Below, piece after piece: positions 18,042 to 27,060 of a stretch of DNA of 44,588 nt. A model generated the notes under the pieces. It was not told the origin of the DNA. It saw only the letters and a list, made by a program, of their open reading frames with translations, and made no database searches. Position 1 is the stretch's first letter. Each line of letters opens with the position of its first letter. Source of the DNA: Pirellulales bacterium. GTDB taxonomy: Bacteria; Planctomycetota; Planctomycetia; Pirellulales; JANQPP01. The stretch is from positions 1-44,588 of the forward strand of contig JANQPP010000043.1 in assembly GCA_028289405.1 (NCBI GenBank), given 5' to 3'. The translations under genes and the position numbers were made by a program.

Positions 18042-20750
18042 TTAAATTCCGTCCAAATCCTTTTTGTCCCGGAATTCTTTATTGACGAGCACCTCATCCC
18101 CTTCGGCTTCACCAAAGGTGAAGTTGCGGTCCTTGAAGATGCTAATCATGCGGGGGTTATTCGTCGTGGTTTCCGCCCAGACGCGGCCGACTCCCCACTT
18201 CTCGGCGAATTCCAGGCAGAAATCGGTGAGCACGGATCCCAGCCCCTCATCTTGCCAGGCGTCGGCGACCAGCACGGCATATTCCGCGTCGCGCTGATCG
18301 GCGTCGGCGACCAACCGGCCGACCCCAATCAGCTTTCGCTCGCCATCCTCCTCGATTTCCGCCACGATCGCCAATTCGCGGTCATAGTCGATGAAACAGA
18401 ACCGCGTGGCCATTTCGTGGGCGCTTTCCTTAAAAATATGGCGGAAGCGGAACCAGAGCGATTCCCGCGAACAGGCGTCGAGCATGGCATGCCACATGGG
18501 TTCATCTTCCGGTTTGATCGGCCGCAGCAGGACTTTGCCACCGTCTTTGAGCGTCGCCTCACGCGTGAACTCATCGGGATAGGGTCGAATCGCCAGATGG
18601 GAATAGGCTTTGGCCGGTTCGATCAATGCCTCGTGGTCCAACACGATGCGGGCATCCAACGCGATGACGTCCTCGGGTGTGACCAATAGCGGGTTGATAT
18701 CGAGTTCCATGATTTCCGGATAATCCGCGACCAGATACGAGAACCGCATCAGGATTTCGAGCAGTCGGTCGACATTCATTTGCGGTCGTCCGCGATACCC
18801 GGCCAGCAACGGCCAGGTCTTCAAGGACTCCAGCATCCGCCGTGCCAGCCGCTCGCTGAGCGGCGGCAGTTCCAAGGCGCGATCCTTGAATAGTTCCGCT
18901 TGCGTACCTCCCGCACCGGCCATGAGTACCGTCCCGAAGACCGGATCGCGCTTGGCGCCGACGATCATCTCAAAGCCGCGCGGTTCGGACACCATGCGCT
19001 GCACGGTGACACCGTCAATCCGCGCCTCCCGCTTGTGCTGCCGCGCCGCGTTGACCATTCTCTCGAAGGCCTCGCGGACTTCGGTGTCACTGGCCACGTT
19101 CAATTCGACACCGCCCGCGTCCGTTTTGTGGGTGATGTCTGGCGAAAGGATTTTCATCGCCACCGGATAGCCAATGCGTCGCGCCAGGCGCACGGCATCG
19201 TCGGGCGAGTGTGCCGCTTGCGGTTTCGTCACGGGGATTTCATACGCTTCAAGCAACGCCTTACTCGTTCCCTCGCTCAGCAGGTCGTGCCCTTCGCTGA
19301 GGATGGTATCGAACACGGCCCGAAGTTTGCCGCGATCCAACGGGAACTCGACGGGAATGTCACGCGGCGTTTCGTAGAGAACCTGTCGATTGCGGGCATA
19401 CGACACGAGGTACATGAAGGCCCGCACCGCTTGTTCAGGGGAAGAGTACGTCGGGAGGCCGGCCTCGTTCAACAATTCGATGCCCTTGGCGACATGATCC
19501 GCTCCCATCCAAGCGGTCAGCACGGGCTTGTCGGATTGCTCGGCCGCTTCGATCACGGCTTTCGCGGCTTCGGTGGGATTGGTCATCGCTTGAGGGGAGA
19601 GGATGACCACGACGGCATCGACCTGTTCGTCGGCAAGCACGATCCGCACGGCATGGCGAAACCTTTCCGGAGGAGCGTCTCCGAGAACGTCAACGGGATT
19701 GGCGTGCGACCAAGCGCTAGGAAGTGCTTCGTTGAGTTGCACGAGCGTCTCTTCGGAGAGTTCGGCGAGTTTACCTTCGCGTTCGACGAGCGCATCGGTG
19801 GCCATGACGCCGGGGCCGCCAGCGTTCGTGATAATCGCCAGCCGCGCGCCTTTCGGTTTCGGATGCCGGGACAGCAACTCGGCGCAGTCGAACAAGTCGT
19901 CCAACTCGAAGACACGGACGATACCCGCCCGATTGAAGGCCGCCTGGTACACGTCATCGACACCGGCCATGGCACCGGTGTGCGAAGCGGCGGCCCGCGC
20001 CGATTCTTCGAAGCGGCCGGACTTATAGGCGACAATAGGCTTTTCGCGCGCAAACGCGCGAGCGGCGGACATGAATTGGCGAGCCCCCTGAATCGACTCG
20101 ACATAGAGCACGACGGCATCGGTTGTGGTATCGCTGGCACAGTAGTCGATCAGGTCGCCGATGGAGACATCCAGCATGTTGCCAATCGAGACGAAGTAGG
20201 AAAAGCCCACTCCTTCGCTGCGGGCCCAGTCCAGCACCGAGGTGCAAAGTGCTCCTGATTGCGAGAAAAAGGCGACTCGTCCCGCCAGCGGTATACTGTC
20301 CGCGAAACTGGCGTTGAGCTTGACATGCGGTGCCATCACCCCCAAGCAATTCGGGCCGACGATCCGCATGCCGGGGAATTCGCGACGAGCCGCTTCCACC
20401 TGGGCTTCGAGCTGTTTACCCTCGTCGCCGGTTTCGCGAAATCCGGCCGAGATGATCACCAGGCCCATGATGCCGGCCTTCCCGCATTCCCGGACAATGG
20501 CGGGGACAGTGCGGGCGGGTGTGCAGACAATTGCCAAATCCACGGTTTCGGGCACTTCCGAAACACTGGCGAATGTCGGCCGACCGAAGATGCTCTCGTA
20601 CTTCGGGTTGATAGGAAACACCGAGCCCTCGAAGCCGGCGTCCAGCAGGTTGTGCATCACGGTCGTCCCGACGCTTGACGGCTGCTGGCTCGCGCCCACA
20701 ACGGCGACGCTCTGGGGCTGAAAGATCTTGTCCAGGTTTCGAATGGCCAC
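18042..20750 (-). CDS. ADP-forming acyl-CoA synthetase fused to GNAT acetyltransferase (Pat-like)
   Basis: A 902-aa cytoplasmic fusion. Residues about 1-460 are a CoA-binding/succinyl-CoA synthetase-like alpha part (VAVVGASQQPSSVG, IVGPNCLGVM, FFSQSGAL), about 480-700 an ATP-grasp beta part (MKILSPDITHKTDAGGV, PLLAGYRG, MELDINPLLV), and about 730-902 a GNAT domain (LLRPIKPEDEPMWHAML, DEGLGSVLTDFCLEFA, NNPRMISIFKDRNF). The family either makes ATP and acid from acyl-CoA or, as in enterobacterial Pat, acetylates protein lysines. Here His257 in SHTGAMAG, the phosphohistidine of ADP-forming synthetases, is kept, so both activities are conceivable. Its start has GAGGAC upstream. It is divergent from DUF1801 across 375 bases. 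Confidence 0.92.
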   Translation of the reverse strand: MAIRNLDKIFQPQSVAVVGASQQPSSVGTTVMHNLLDAGFEGSVFPINPKYESIFGRPTFASVSEVPETVDLAIVCTPARTVPAIVRECGKAGIMGLVIISAGFRETGDEGKQLEAQVEAARREFPGMRIVGPNCLGVMAPHVKLNASFADSIPLAGRVAFFSQSGALCTSVLDWARSEGVGFSYFVSIGNMLDVSIGDLIDYCASDTTTDAVVLYVESIQGARQFMSAARAFAREKPIVAYKSGRFEESARAAASHTGAMAGVDDVYQAAFNRAGIVRVFELDDLFDCAELLSRHPKPKGARLAIITNAGGPGVMATDALVEREGKLAELSEETLVQLNEALPSAWSHANPVDVLGDAPPERFRHAVRIVLADEQVDAVVVILSPQAMTNPTEAAKAVIEAAEQSDKPVLTAWMGADHVAKGIELLNEAGLPTYSSPEQAVRAFMYLVSYARNRQVLYETPRDIPVEFPLDRGKLRAVFDTILSEGHDLLSEGTSKALLEAYEIPVTKPQAAHSPDDAVRLARRIGYPVAMKILSPDITHKTDAGGVELNVASDTEVREAFERMVNAARQHKREARIDGVTVQRMVSEPRGFEMIVGAKRDPVFGTVLMAGAGGTQAELFKDRALELPPLSERLARRMLESLKTWPLLAGYRGRPQMNVDRLLEILMRFSYLVADYPEIMELDINPLLVTPEDVIALDARIVLDHEALIEPAKAYSHLAIRPYPDEFTREATLKDGGKVLLRPIKPEDEPMWHAMLDACSRESLWFRFRHIFKESAHEMATRFCFIDYDRELAIVAEIEEDGERKLIGVGRLVADADQRDAEYAVLVADAWQDEGLGSVLTDFCLEFAEKWGVGRVWAETTTNNPRMISIFKDRNFTFGEAEGDEVLVNKEFRDKKDLDGI

Positions 20751-21125
20751 AACAACGTCCTCCCTGCTCCGGTGCCGCCGCCTAGTTAATATCGACGCCG
20801 AAGGCAGATCAAGTCATGCCTGGTGCACTACATCGATGTCTCGTCACGCGCTCTTCCTCTCATGAGGGATTGCGGTTCCACACTTCGCGCCCTTCTTCGT
20901 AGTGGTTCATCGGTCCGGCGTCAACCTGAAGGGATTGCATTGTCATGGGAATTCCACTCCCGGGTGGAATAGGCGGTATCCGATTTGAGTCGTTACAATC
21001 GATTCGACGTGAACCGTGGGCTGACAGGCTATATCACTCTCTTGATACGATCGCTTTTTTGGGGTTCCCGCCCGCGGCCAATGCGTGGCTGCCGAAATAC
21101 TGGAGACATTGCAGGTAAACAGAAC
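20751..21125. other. Divergent intergenic region with inverted repeat
   Basis: This 375-base region lies between the acyl-CoA synthetase/GNAT gene (minus) and the DUF1801 gene (plus). No convincing reading frame was seen. It contains one clear inverted repeat (20951-20970) and AT-richer patches near 21030-21060 that could hold the plus-strand promoter. Confidence 0.5.
20951..20970. repeat. 7-bp inverted repeat, possible operator
   Basis: ATTCCAC and GTGGAAT are separated by TCCCGG. The perfect dyad lies about 200 bases upstream of one divergent gene and 155 of the other, a position fitting an operator, but no regulator gene is adjacent. Confidence 0.35.
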
Positions 21126-21599
21126 ATGCCTCGCAAGACGACCAAGAAGCTGGCGAAGGCTCCTAAGAAATCCACCGCGAAACCCGTGTCCGGCAAGCCC
21201 AAGCTCCTCTCGGGCGGGAACCCACAGATCCCCAAGGGGGACGGGGACGCGCCGGTTCAGGATTACCTCGCGGCCATGCCGGGTTGGAAAGGGGAGGTGG
21301 GACGCCGCCTCGACACGCTCATCACCCGAACCGTGCCCCACGTCCGCAAAGCGGTGCGGTGGAACTCCCCTTTCTACGGGATCGAGGGACAGGGCTGGTT
21401 TCTGAGTTTTCACTGTTTCACGAAATACGTGAAGGTGACTTTTTTGAATGGTGCCGCGCTGCAGCCACTCCCTCCCGTGGAATCCAAGCATGACGACGTG
21501 CGCTACTTCCACATCCACGAAGACGGCCAGTTCGACGAGGAGCTCATGGCAAATTGGATCAAGCAGGCATCACAATTGCCCGGCGAACCTCTCTTTTGA
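21126..21599 (+). CDS. DUF1801-family protein with Lys-rich N-terminal extension
   Basis: A 157-aa cytoplasmic protein. The ATG at 21126 begins MPRKTTKKLAKAPKKSTAKP, a basic disordered extension of about 30 residues, followed by the DUF1801 (YdhG-like) core: VQDYLAAMPGWKGEVGRRLD, AVRWNSPFYGIEGQGWFLSF, KYVKVTFLNGA. The frame is open further upstream to 20985 but that part has no protein-like character. The family fold is SCP-like/ YdhG and its function is not established; the basic tail suggests nucleic-acid contact, which is inference. Confidence 0.85.
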   Translation: MPRKTTKKLAKAPKKSTAKPVSGKPKLLSGGNPQIPKGDGDAPVQDYLAAMPGWKGEVGRRLDTLITRTVPHVRKAVRWNSPFYGIEGQGWFLSFHCFTKYVKVTFLNGAALQPLPPVESKHDDVRYFHIHEDGQFDEELMANWIKQASQLPGEPLF

Positions 21600-21916
21600 G
21601 CGCGTCGTACGGAAATATAGCGTCTTTGGCGTTTGGGTGCCGAGTCCCAGCGCGGTGTGCGGAAAGGCAACGTCTGTGCGACTCGACACGTGCACTTTCG
21701 GCACGGTACGACCATGCCGACCGTAAGGGGAAATATCAGACGCTGCACTGATTTCTGTAAGCACTTATGTTTTAGCAAGTTATTCCTGCGCAAAGTTTCC
21801 CTTCCAAAGCGAGGGGACGGCAGCCTTATTTCTCAAAAACGGCATGGGTTTTGCGATTGCATATTTTTGAGGGAAATCAAGCCACTCTTCATACCCAAAG
21901 CGAAAGGGGGAGGGGG
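21600..21916. other. Intergenic leader of the universal stress protein gene
   Basis: No coding potential was recognised in this 317-base stretch. It grows AT-rich toward its 3' end and carries a candidate sigma-54 promoter (21845-21860) and a purine-rich G-run directly before the stress protein start. Confidence 0.5.
21845..21860 (+). promoter_or_regulatory. Candidate sigma-54 (-24/-12) promoter
   Basis: The invariant GG (21847-21848) and GC (21859-21860) are separated by exactly 10 bases, and the -12 element reads TTGCAT. The -24 element is poor (TGGG followed by T-run rather than TGGCAC). It stands about 57 bases before the universal stress protein start. Only the dinucleotide spacing and the -12 box support it. 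Confidence 0.3.
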
Positions 21917-22357
21917 ATGACGGTCATGCGGAAGATTTTGGTGCCGGTCGACTTTTCGACGCCGGAACGGGAAGTGATCGAGGTCGCCACGACCCTCGCC
22001 AAGGAGAACGGCGCGACGCTTTTGATTGTTCACGTCGAGGAACCACCGCCTGCCTATGGCGGAGGGGAGCTTTACTACGGACAGCCGGATCCTTCTACCG
22101 AAGCCCTCAAGGATATGCTCGTGGAGGTGAAACCCAGCCTGGAGGGCGTTCCTTGCGAACATCGGCTGATCATGGGAGACCCCGCTTCGGCGATCGTGCA
22201 GCTCGCCGAGGCGGAGCAAGTCGACATGATCGTGATGAGCACCCACGGACGAACGGGAGTGGGACGATTGCTCCTGGGGAGCGTGGCGGAAACCGTGGTA
22301 CGCCGCGCGGAATGCCCCGTGATGACACTTAGGCAGCCTCGCTCAACAGCCGCATGA
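21917..22357 (+). CDS. Universal stress protein (UspA family, ATP-binding type)
   Basis: A 146-aa cytoplasmic protein of the Usp fold, induced by stress in many bacteria. It starts MTVMRKILVPVDFSTPE and has the ATP-binding signature near the C-terminus (GDPASAIVQLAE, then STHGRTGVGRLLLGS with the G-x2-G-x-G...G-S pattern), followed by AECPVMTL. An ATG at 21926 (MRKILVPVD) is an alternative start; the run GGGGGAGGGGG upstream could serve either. It is followed after 105 bases by a hemerythrin gene on the same strand, an arrangement consistent with an oxygen or redox stress response. Confidence 0.93.
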   Translation: MTVMRKILVPVDFSTPEREVIEVATTLAKENGATLLIVHVEEPPPAYGGGELYYGQPDPSTEALKDMLVEVKPSLEGVPCEHRLIMGDPASAIVQLAEAEQVDMIVMSTHGRTGVGRLLLGSVAETVVRRAECPVMTLRQPRSTAA

Positions 22358-22434
22358 AACGGGAATGGTCGATTGTGAAAAGAAAAGGGACGCCTATGTG
22401 AAAGACCTGACCAAGTTTCGGAATGGAAGAGAAG

Positions 22435-22450
22435 GCCCTCTTGAGAGGGC
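22435..22450 (+). promoter_or_regulatory. Stem-loop just upstream of the hemerythrin ribosome binding site
   Basis: GCCCTC and GAGGGC form a perfect 6-bp stem with a TTGA loop; the Shine-Dalgarno GGAGG begins at 22452, directly after the stem. It lacks a T-run, so translational control or RNA processing between the two genes is more likely than termination. Confidence 0.45.
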
Positions 22451-22462
22451 GGGAGGTGGGAA

Positions 22463-22927
22463 ATGAGAAGTTTAGAAGAATGCCATGCTTATGTGGCACA
22501 TATGAACGTTGAACATCGGGAAATTCACGACAAGGTAGGCCGTGTGCGTGAGACTCTAGAAGAATGCCTCAATAATCCTGGTGGCAACGACCGCACTGCT
22601 GAATTCGCGGCGGAATTGGAGGACCTGCGGGGCCGGTTGGAGCACCATTTTCAGGAAGAAGAGCTAGGCGGCTGCCTGGAAGAGGCGGTCTCCCACAATC
22701 CGCATCTGGCGAACGCGGCAAGGACGACCGTCGCGGAGCACGGCATGCTGGCGGCGATGCTCACGCAGATTATCGTCAACACGTCCGTGGCGAAGGCCAA
22801 CGCGGAATTGACCGAAACCGTGGCTCCGGAATTCGACCGCTTCGCCCGTTTCCTGGCGAATCACGAAGAGGCGGAGAACCGGATTTTGCAGGATGCTTTC
22901 GGATGCAGTATTGAACCGGGCGAATGA
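22463..22927 (+). CDS. Hemerythrin-like (HHE) domain protein
   Basis: A 154-aa four-helix protein with the spacing of hemerythrin-like metal ligands: H18 and H22 in VEHREIHDKV, HH and E in LEHHFQEEEL, H in VAEHGMLAAM and H/E in NHEEAENRIL. Such proteins bind a di-iron centre and handle oxygen, nitric oxide or iron. The ATG at 22463 has GGAGG at optimal spacing. The upstream stress protein gene and the hairpin between them suggest one transcript with separate translational control. Convergent with the cytochrome gene at 23118. Confidence 0.85.
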   Translation: MRSLEECHAYVAHMNVEHREIHDKVGRVRETLEECLNNPGGNDRTAEFAAELEDLRGRLEHHFQEEELGGCLEEAVSHNPHLANAARTTVAEHGMLAAMLTQIIVNTSVAKANAELTETVAPEFDRFARFLANHEEAENRILQDAFGCSIEPGE

Positions 22928-23117
22928 TCGAACGCACGATTCGTCGATGACTCGATCTAGCAAGGCGGTGGAGGCAAGACCGCATCATGGCTCGCTGCCG
23001 GCAAGCGATGTTGGAACACCGATTGCCGGTCAGGCGCTAGAGTGCGTCTTTCGGCAACTTCGCTGTTTTGGCTCGTCATGTGCCACGCCGAGGACGCGTC
23101 ACATTCGGGCAAAGGCG

Positions 23118-26100
23118 CTACTTGCCTTCGTTAAGCTGCGTAATGTACTCCACGAGATCGAGGAACTCCGCGGGACCAACGGAAAAGCCTAGTCCTTCGG
23201 GCATGCTGCTCACGCCGCTAAGATGGCGCTCGTCGATGTCGTCATGAGCAATCTTGACGAGCTTCCCTCCCTCGATCCGCAGCACGATCGATTCGTCATC
23301 TTCCGACTCCACGAAGCCGCTCAACAGCATGCCATCCAGGGTCACGACTTGGAGGGTTTTGTACTTGTCGTCGATCTCGCGATTCGGTTCGGCGATGGAG
23401 TAAATCACGCTCTCGCGAATTTCCTCGGGCTTCAACCGCTCGCGGATCTTCGTCAAATCGGGGCCGAAATTCAGCCCGCGATTATCGATCCGGTGGCATG
23501 CGGAACAGACCCGATTGAACACGACTCGCCCATTGTCAGGATTACCGGACAGTTGGGCCAACTCGTTCACGGCCGCGTAGTGTTTAACTTGTCCGGCCTC
23601 CGGATCGGCGAGGGCTTGTAAATGCGGAATCGCCTTCACGCTCGGCCCCAATGATTCCAGAAATCCTTCAAAATACTCTTGCTGCTTGGGGGGAACGTCC
23701 GTCAGGAATTGGCCCGTGACGTGGCTGGTGAGCCAATAGGGCCGGAGCGCCAGCAAGGTGTGCTTCAGCGTGTAATCGATCCAGTAATCGACCGGATTTT
23801 CGACGGCCCTCAAGGCCAGCCGGGCCCCATCGGCGGACGCCAAGAAACTGGTCCCCCGAACCGCTTCCAGCCGCACGCGCGGATGGCTGTCTTGAATCGC
23901 GGCGGTGAGCAATTCCACGTGGCTCCCCGGCTCCTTCGCGCCAACCACCAACGCGATTTCATTACTCAATACGTGAACCGCCGCGGCTCGGGCATGGAAG
24001 TCCTCGGCAGAGAGTAGACGCCGCAGTAATTTCGGATCGATCGACCGCAACCCTTCTTGGATCCAGAGGGCTTCACACAGCAGTTGCTCATCGTCGTCCC
24101 GCGTTTCGATCCAATGATCCAAGGCCGCCAGAACCTGCCGAGGATCGCGATCCCGCAATTCGCGGCGAGCCCGATAGCGGGTGCGCGGTTCGTAGGCGGT
24201 GAGTTGCTCCAGCAATTCCGGGATCGTCTTGTCGGCCTGAATGACCGGTTCGATCAGGGGCTTGTCCTGGTAGATCATGCGATACACGCGCCCATGCCGC
24301 TGATCGCGGTTGGGATCCCGTTGTGAATACTGCATGTGTCCGATGAGCGCGTTGCACCAGTCACCAAACCAGAGCGCGCCGTCGGGCCCGATTTTGGGAT
24401 CGACGGGCCGGAATGTTTTGTCCGTGGACGTGAGCAGGTCTTCAATCCGCTGCCCCGTCAGGCCCGCTCCATCGGATTCATCCTGGATGGTGAAGCGAGG
24501 AATGCCGTTCATGTTAATCACGCAGGCGTAAATGAACTGTCCTTGCACGTCCTCGGGAAAATGCCGTGACAGCAGAAAATCACTCCCCACGGCGGGACGC
24601 ATGCCTTCATTGTCGAAGATCGGCTCGCTGGTGCTTCTTCCGGTCGCCATGTCGGCTCCGGATAGCGCGCTGGCCCAATGCTGTTTGGCGTTCGTGCCGT
24701 CACCGACGATGCCGTTCCCCCAGTGGTCGAAGACAAAACACCAGGGGTTGCCGTAGCCCGGAGTCTGGAACCGGCGGATTTTCAGCGAAACCGGATCAAG
24801 CACATAGCAGCCGGCGGTATTTCGGTTGCGGAACGGACCCCAAGGGGTTTCCAGCGTGGTGGACAACTGGACTCCTTCGAGCATGTGCAACAGTCCACCG
24901 TGCGACCATTCCCAAGCACCCATCGTGTGGTGGGTGTCATCGGTCGCGATGCCATCGATCAATTGAATGACTTGATCGGCCTGGTCATCCCCGTTGGTGT
25001 CTTTCAAGAACAGAATGCGGGGCTCGTCGATGACCAGCACGCCGCCGTTCCAAAACTCGAAGCCGGTGGGACAAATCAGTTTGTCATAAAAAACCTTCAC
25101 CTCATCCGCACGGCCATCGCGGTCGTTGTCTTGCAAGATTAACAACCGATCGTCGGGGCGGGGATCTCCGGGCCGCCACTGGGGGTAATTGGGCATGCAT
25201 GCCACCCACAGCCGCCCCCGGTTGTCGAAATTGAGCTGGCAGGGATTGGCAAGCTCCGGAAATTCCCGTTCGGAGGCGAATAGCCGTACCTCGAAACCCT
25301 CCGGAACCTTCATCGTTTTGATGCATTCTTCCGGCGAAAGGTACCGCAGTTCTTTTGGCTCCGCGCGCGGGTAGTGTCGTCCCAAGCCGGTGGGAGGCAC
25401 GATCAGTTCGCCCGTGTCGCTGTCATCGGGAACGTCCGCGACCGGTTTGCCCTGGGCAATGTCCCACACATACCGGTCGCGCACGGCGACCATCCGGCGA
25501 ATTTTCTTGTACTCCAAGGGAAAGGTTTCCGTGTCGTACGTCCGCCGACCGCCGTAGACATACCAGCCGTTCAACATGCGGTAGTCATTGAGGTGCGTCC
25601 AGGATTTGTCGTTCACTGCCGCGCGGAGTTTTTCATAATCGTCGCTGCCGACCGTCGCTGGGTTGCCCTCGCCATACAGCGCCGTGTCCAGCAACTTCGC
25701 GATCGCCAAATCGCCTGCTTCGTTGAGATGGACGCCATTGATCGTGTATTGCAGGCCAGGCTTGGCGGCAAACATGTCGTTGGTGTCGGTGAACAGATCG
25801 ATAAAGGGCAGTTCGCGCTCCAGCGCGACTTCCCGGACCACCTCCGTGTAGGCCTGCAAATTGGCGTTCTCCATGTTCCCCGAGGGCTGCAGCGGGTTCG
25901 CCGAAGGCTCGAAGGCGATCGGCGAGATCAGCACGAAGCGGGGCGGGTTGTCATCCTGAGTGAAGCGGGCCGTGAGGTCATCCAAGTAGTTGAAATAGCG
26001 TTGCTTGAAGTAGGGCTTGTCCTCTGCTCCGGCGAAGGATTCATTGAATCCGAAAAAACAAAAGAATGTCTCCGGCGAAAAGATCTCCAATGGGTTGTCG

Positions 26101-26471
26101 ATCGTCGTGTAGTTGTTGGGCCGCTGCTGCTTGCCGACCTCATCGGCTGGCCAGCCAAAATTGCGGATCTTCAGTTCGAGTTCAGGGAAGCGAGAATGGA
26201 GGAGCGTTTCGAAGTTGCCGAAAAGGTTCATGCGTTCGGCCAGCGAATTCCCCACAAAGGCAATCCGCTCATTTTTGCGTGGTTGGAGCAGTGGCTTCGT
26301 ATCGGCGACCGGTACTTTTACACGTGACACGAAACGGATCGCGGCAGGCGGCCCGGAAGCATCCGGCGGTGCCTGCTCGGCGAAGGCGGTGACCAGGCTT
26401 GCCTGACCGCAAATCAGCGCGATCGCCGTTCTCCGAATCGTCAATCCGAGGTGTTTGCCGATACGTTCCAC
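23118..26471 (-). CDS. Exported SGNH hydrolase - PVC propeller - HEAT - cytochrome c fusion
   Basis: From the GTG at 26471 (GGAGG 7 bases upstream) the 1117-aa product opens with a signal peptide (MERIGKHLGLTIRRTAIALI, cleavage near FAEQ); the longer frame to 26546 would add 25 hydrophilic residues before it. Order: SGNH/GDSL-like esterase (about 60-270, IAFVGNSLAERM, NGVHLNEAGDL), PVC-type membrane-bound dehydrogenase propeller (about 380-780, PEGFEVRLFASE, LWVACMPNYPQW, LLILQDNDRDGRAD, GPDGALWFGDW), HEAT-like repeats (about 790-960), and a C-terminal cytochrome c with heme motif CSACH at 989-993 and possible Met ligand near 1090. Family members are thought to oxidise sugars or alcohols in the periplasm, passing electrons to the heme; substrate unknown. 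Confidence 0.88.
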   Translation of the reverse strand: MERIGKHLGLTIRRTAIALICGQASLVTAFAEQAPPDASGPPAAIRFVSRVKVPVADTKPLLQPRKNERIAFVGNSLAERMNLFGNFETLLHSRFPELELKIRNFGWPADEVGKQQRPNNYTTIDNPLEIFSPETFFCFFGFNESFAGAEDKPYFKQRYFNYLDDLTARFTQDDNPPRFVLISPIAFEPSANPLQPSGNMENANLQAYTEVVREVALERELPFIDLFTDTNDMFAAKPGLQYTINGVHLNEAGDLAIAKLLDTALYGEGNPATVGSDDYEKLRAAVNDKSWTHLNDYRMLNGWYVYGGRRTYDTETFPLEYKKIRRMVAVRDRYVWDIAQGKPVADVPDDSDTGELIVPPTGLGRHYPRAEPKELRYLSPEECIKTMKVPEGFEVRLFASEREFPELANPCQLNFDNRGRLWVACMPNYPQWRPGDPRPDDRLLILQDNDRDGRADEVKVFYDKLICPTGFEFWNGGVLVIDEPRILFLKDTNGDDQADQVIQLIDGIATDDTHHTMGAWEWSHGGLLHMLEGVQLSTTLETPWGPFRNRNTAGCYVLDPVSLKIRRFQTPGYGNPWCFVFDHWGNGIVGDGTNAKQHWASALSGADMATGRSTSEPIFDNEGMRPAVGSDFLLSRHFPEDVQGQFIYACVINMNGIPRFTIQDESDGAGLTGQRIEDLLTSTDKTFRPVDPKIGPDGALWFGDWCNALIGHMQYSQRDPNRDQRHGRVYRMIYQDKPLIEPVIQADKTIPELLEQLTAYEPRTRYRARRELRDRDPRQVLAALDHWIETRDDDEQLLCEALWIQEGLRSIDPKLLRRLLSAEDFHARAAAVHVLSNEIALVVGAKEPGSHVELLTAAIQDSHPRVRLEAVRGTSFLASADGARLALRAVENPVDYWIDYTLKHTLLALRPYWLTSHVTGQFLTDVPPKQQEYFEGFLESLGPSVKAIPHLQALADPEAGQVKHYAAVNELAQLSGNPDNGRVVFNRVCSACHRIDNRGLNFGPDLTKIRERLKPEEIRESVIYSIAEPNREIDDKYKTLQVVTLDGMLLSGFVESEDDESIVLRIEGGKLVKIAHDDIDERHLSGVSSMPEGLGFSVGPAEFLDLVEYITQLNEGK

Positions 26472-26478
26472 GATAATT

Positions 26479-26483
26479 CCTCC
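26479..26483 (-). promoter_or_regulatory. Ribosome binding site fixing the GTG start of the cytochrome fusion
   Basis: GGAGG on the minus strand stands 7 bases before the GTG at 26471 and is inside the longer reading frame. It supports a start directly ahead of the signal peptide. Confidence 0.65.
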
Positions 26484-27041
26484 AACAAAAGTTTCGCGCG
26501 AATCGCGCGATATAGCGTTTGATGTCCGTTTTTCAGATTCGATCATGGCTCGCCCGAATCGATTGAGCCGGGACGGGGTTCGCGCTCATGGCCAGCTTGA
26601 ATCGGTGGCGGCGGGAAACGTCCGAGCCCAGCGTGGCCATTCGGGGATATCTAGAGAATAACGAGACTTGCACGGCTGCTCCAGCAGTTTTTTTCGTATG
26701 CTCCGCCCACCAATCGGAAGAATGGCCGATCGCGAGGGGCTCGCGACATGAGCGGAATTCCCAGAAATCCGAGCGTGCGACCGCGGCGCGCTGGCGAAGA
26801 ACGAAGAATCGATCATCTTGGTTGAGTTTATCGCCCCAAGCTCTCGATTGGAATTCGAGGCTGGCCATTGGCCGATAAAACCCACCGTTGCCGAAGGCCC
26901 GTAGTACGATCTTCGCAAGATACGGATCGCGGGGTGTTCCTGAACCCTTTCCGGACCGCCTTAAATTCTCCACACCTCGATTTCGATTCACGCGGTAACG
27001 GATTCGCCACCGGCATGAACTTACTGGCAAAAGCGAGAACA

Positions 27042-27051
27042 TCACGGAGGA
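27042..27051 (+). promoter_or_regulatory. GGA-containing leader motif shared with csrA
   Basis: TCACGGAGGA includes the Shine-Dalgarno GGAGG (27046-27050) of the 102-aa gene, 10 bases before its ATG. The same 10 bases occur on the minus strand in the csrA leader (28385-28394). CsrA recognises GGA in a context like ACAnGGAnG, often overlapping the ribosome binding site. Confidence 0.35.
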
Positions 27052-27060
27052 CCTCGAGAC

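Larger units (their letters stand above)
26472..27060. other. Long intergenic region, no supported gene
   Basis: 589 bases between the cytochrome gene (minus) and the 102-aa gene (plus). Minus-strand frames of 110 and 200 aa exist here but show arginine/serine-rich, unstructured sequence and overlap the next gene. The last 20 bases hold the TCACGGAGGA leader of the 102-aa gene. Confidence 0.5.

Noticed and set aside
18900..20258. 452-aa plus-strand frame
   Set aside because: Antisense to the acyl-CoA synthetase/GNAT fusion; long only because of GC-rich codon bias.
25374..26327. 317-aa plus-strand frame
   Set aside because: Antisense to the SGNH-cytochrome fusion; no start signal or recognisable motif.
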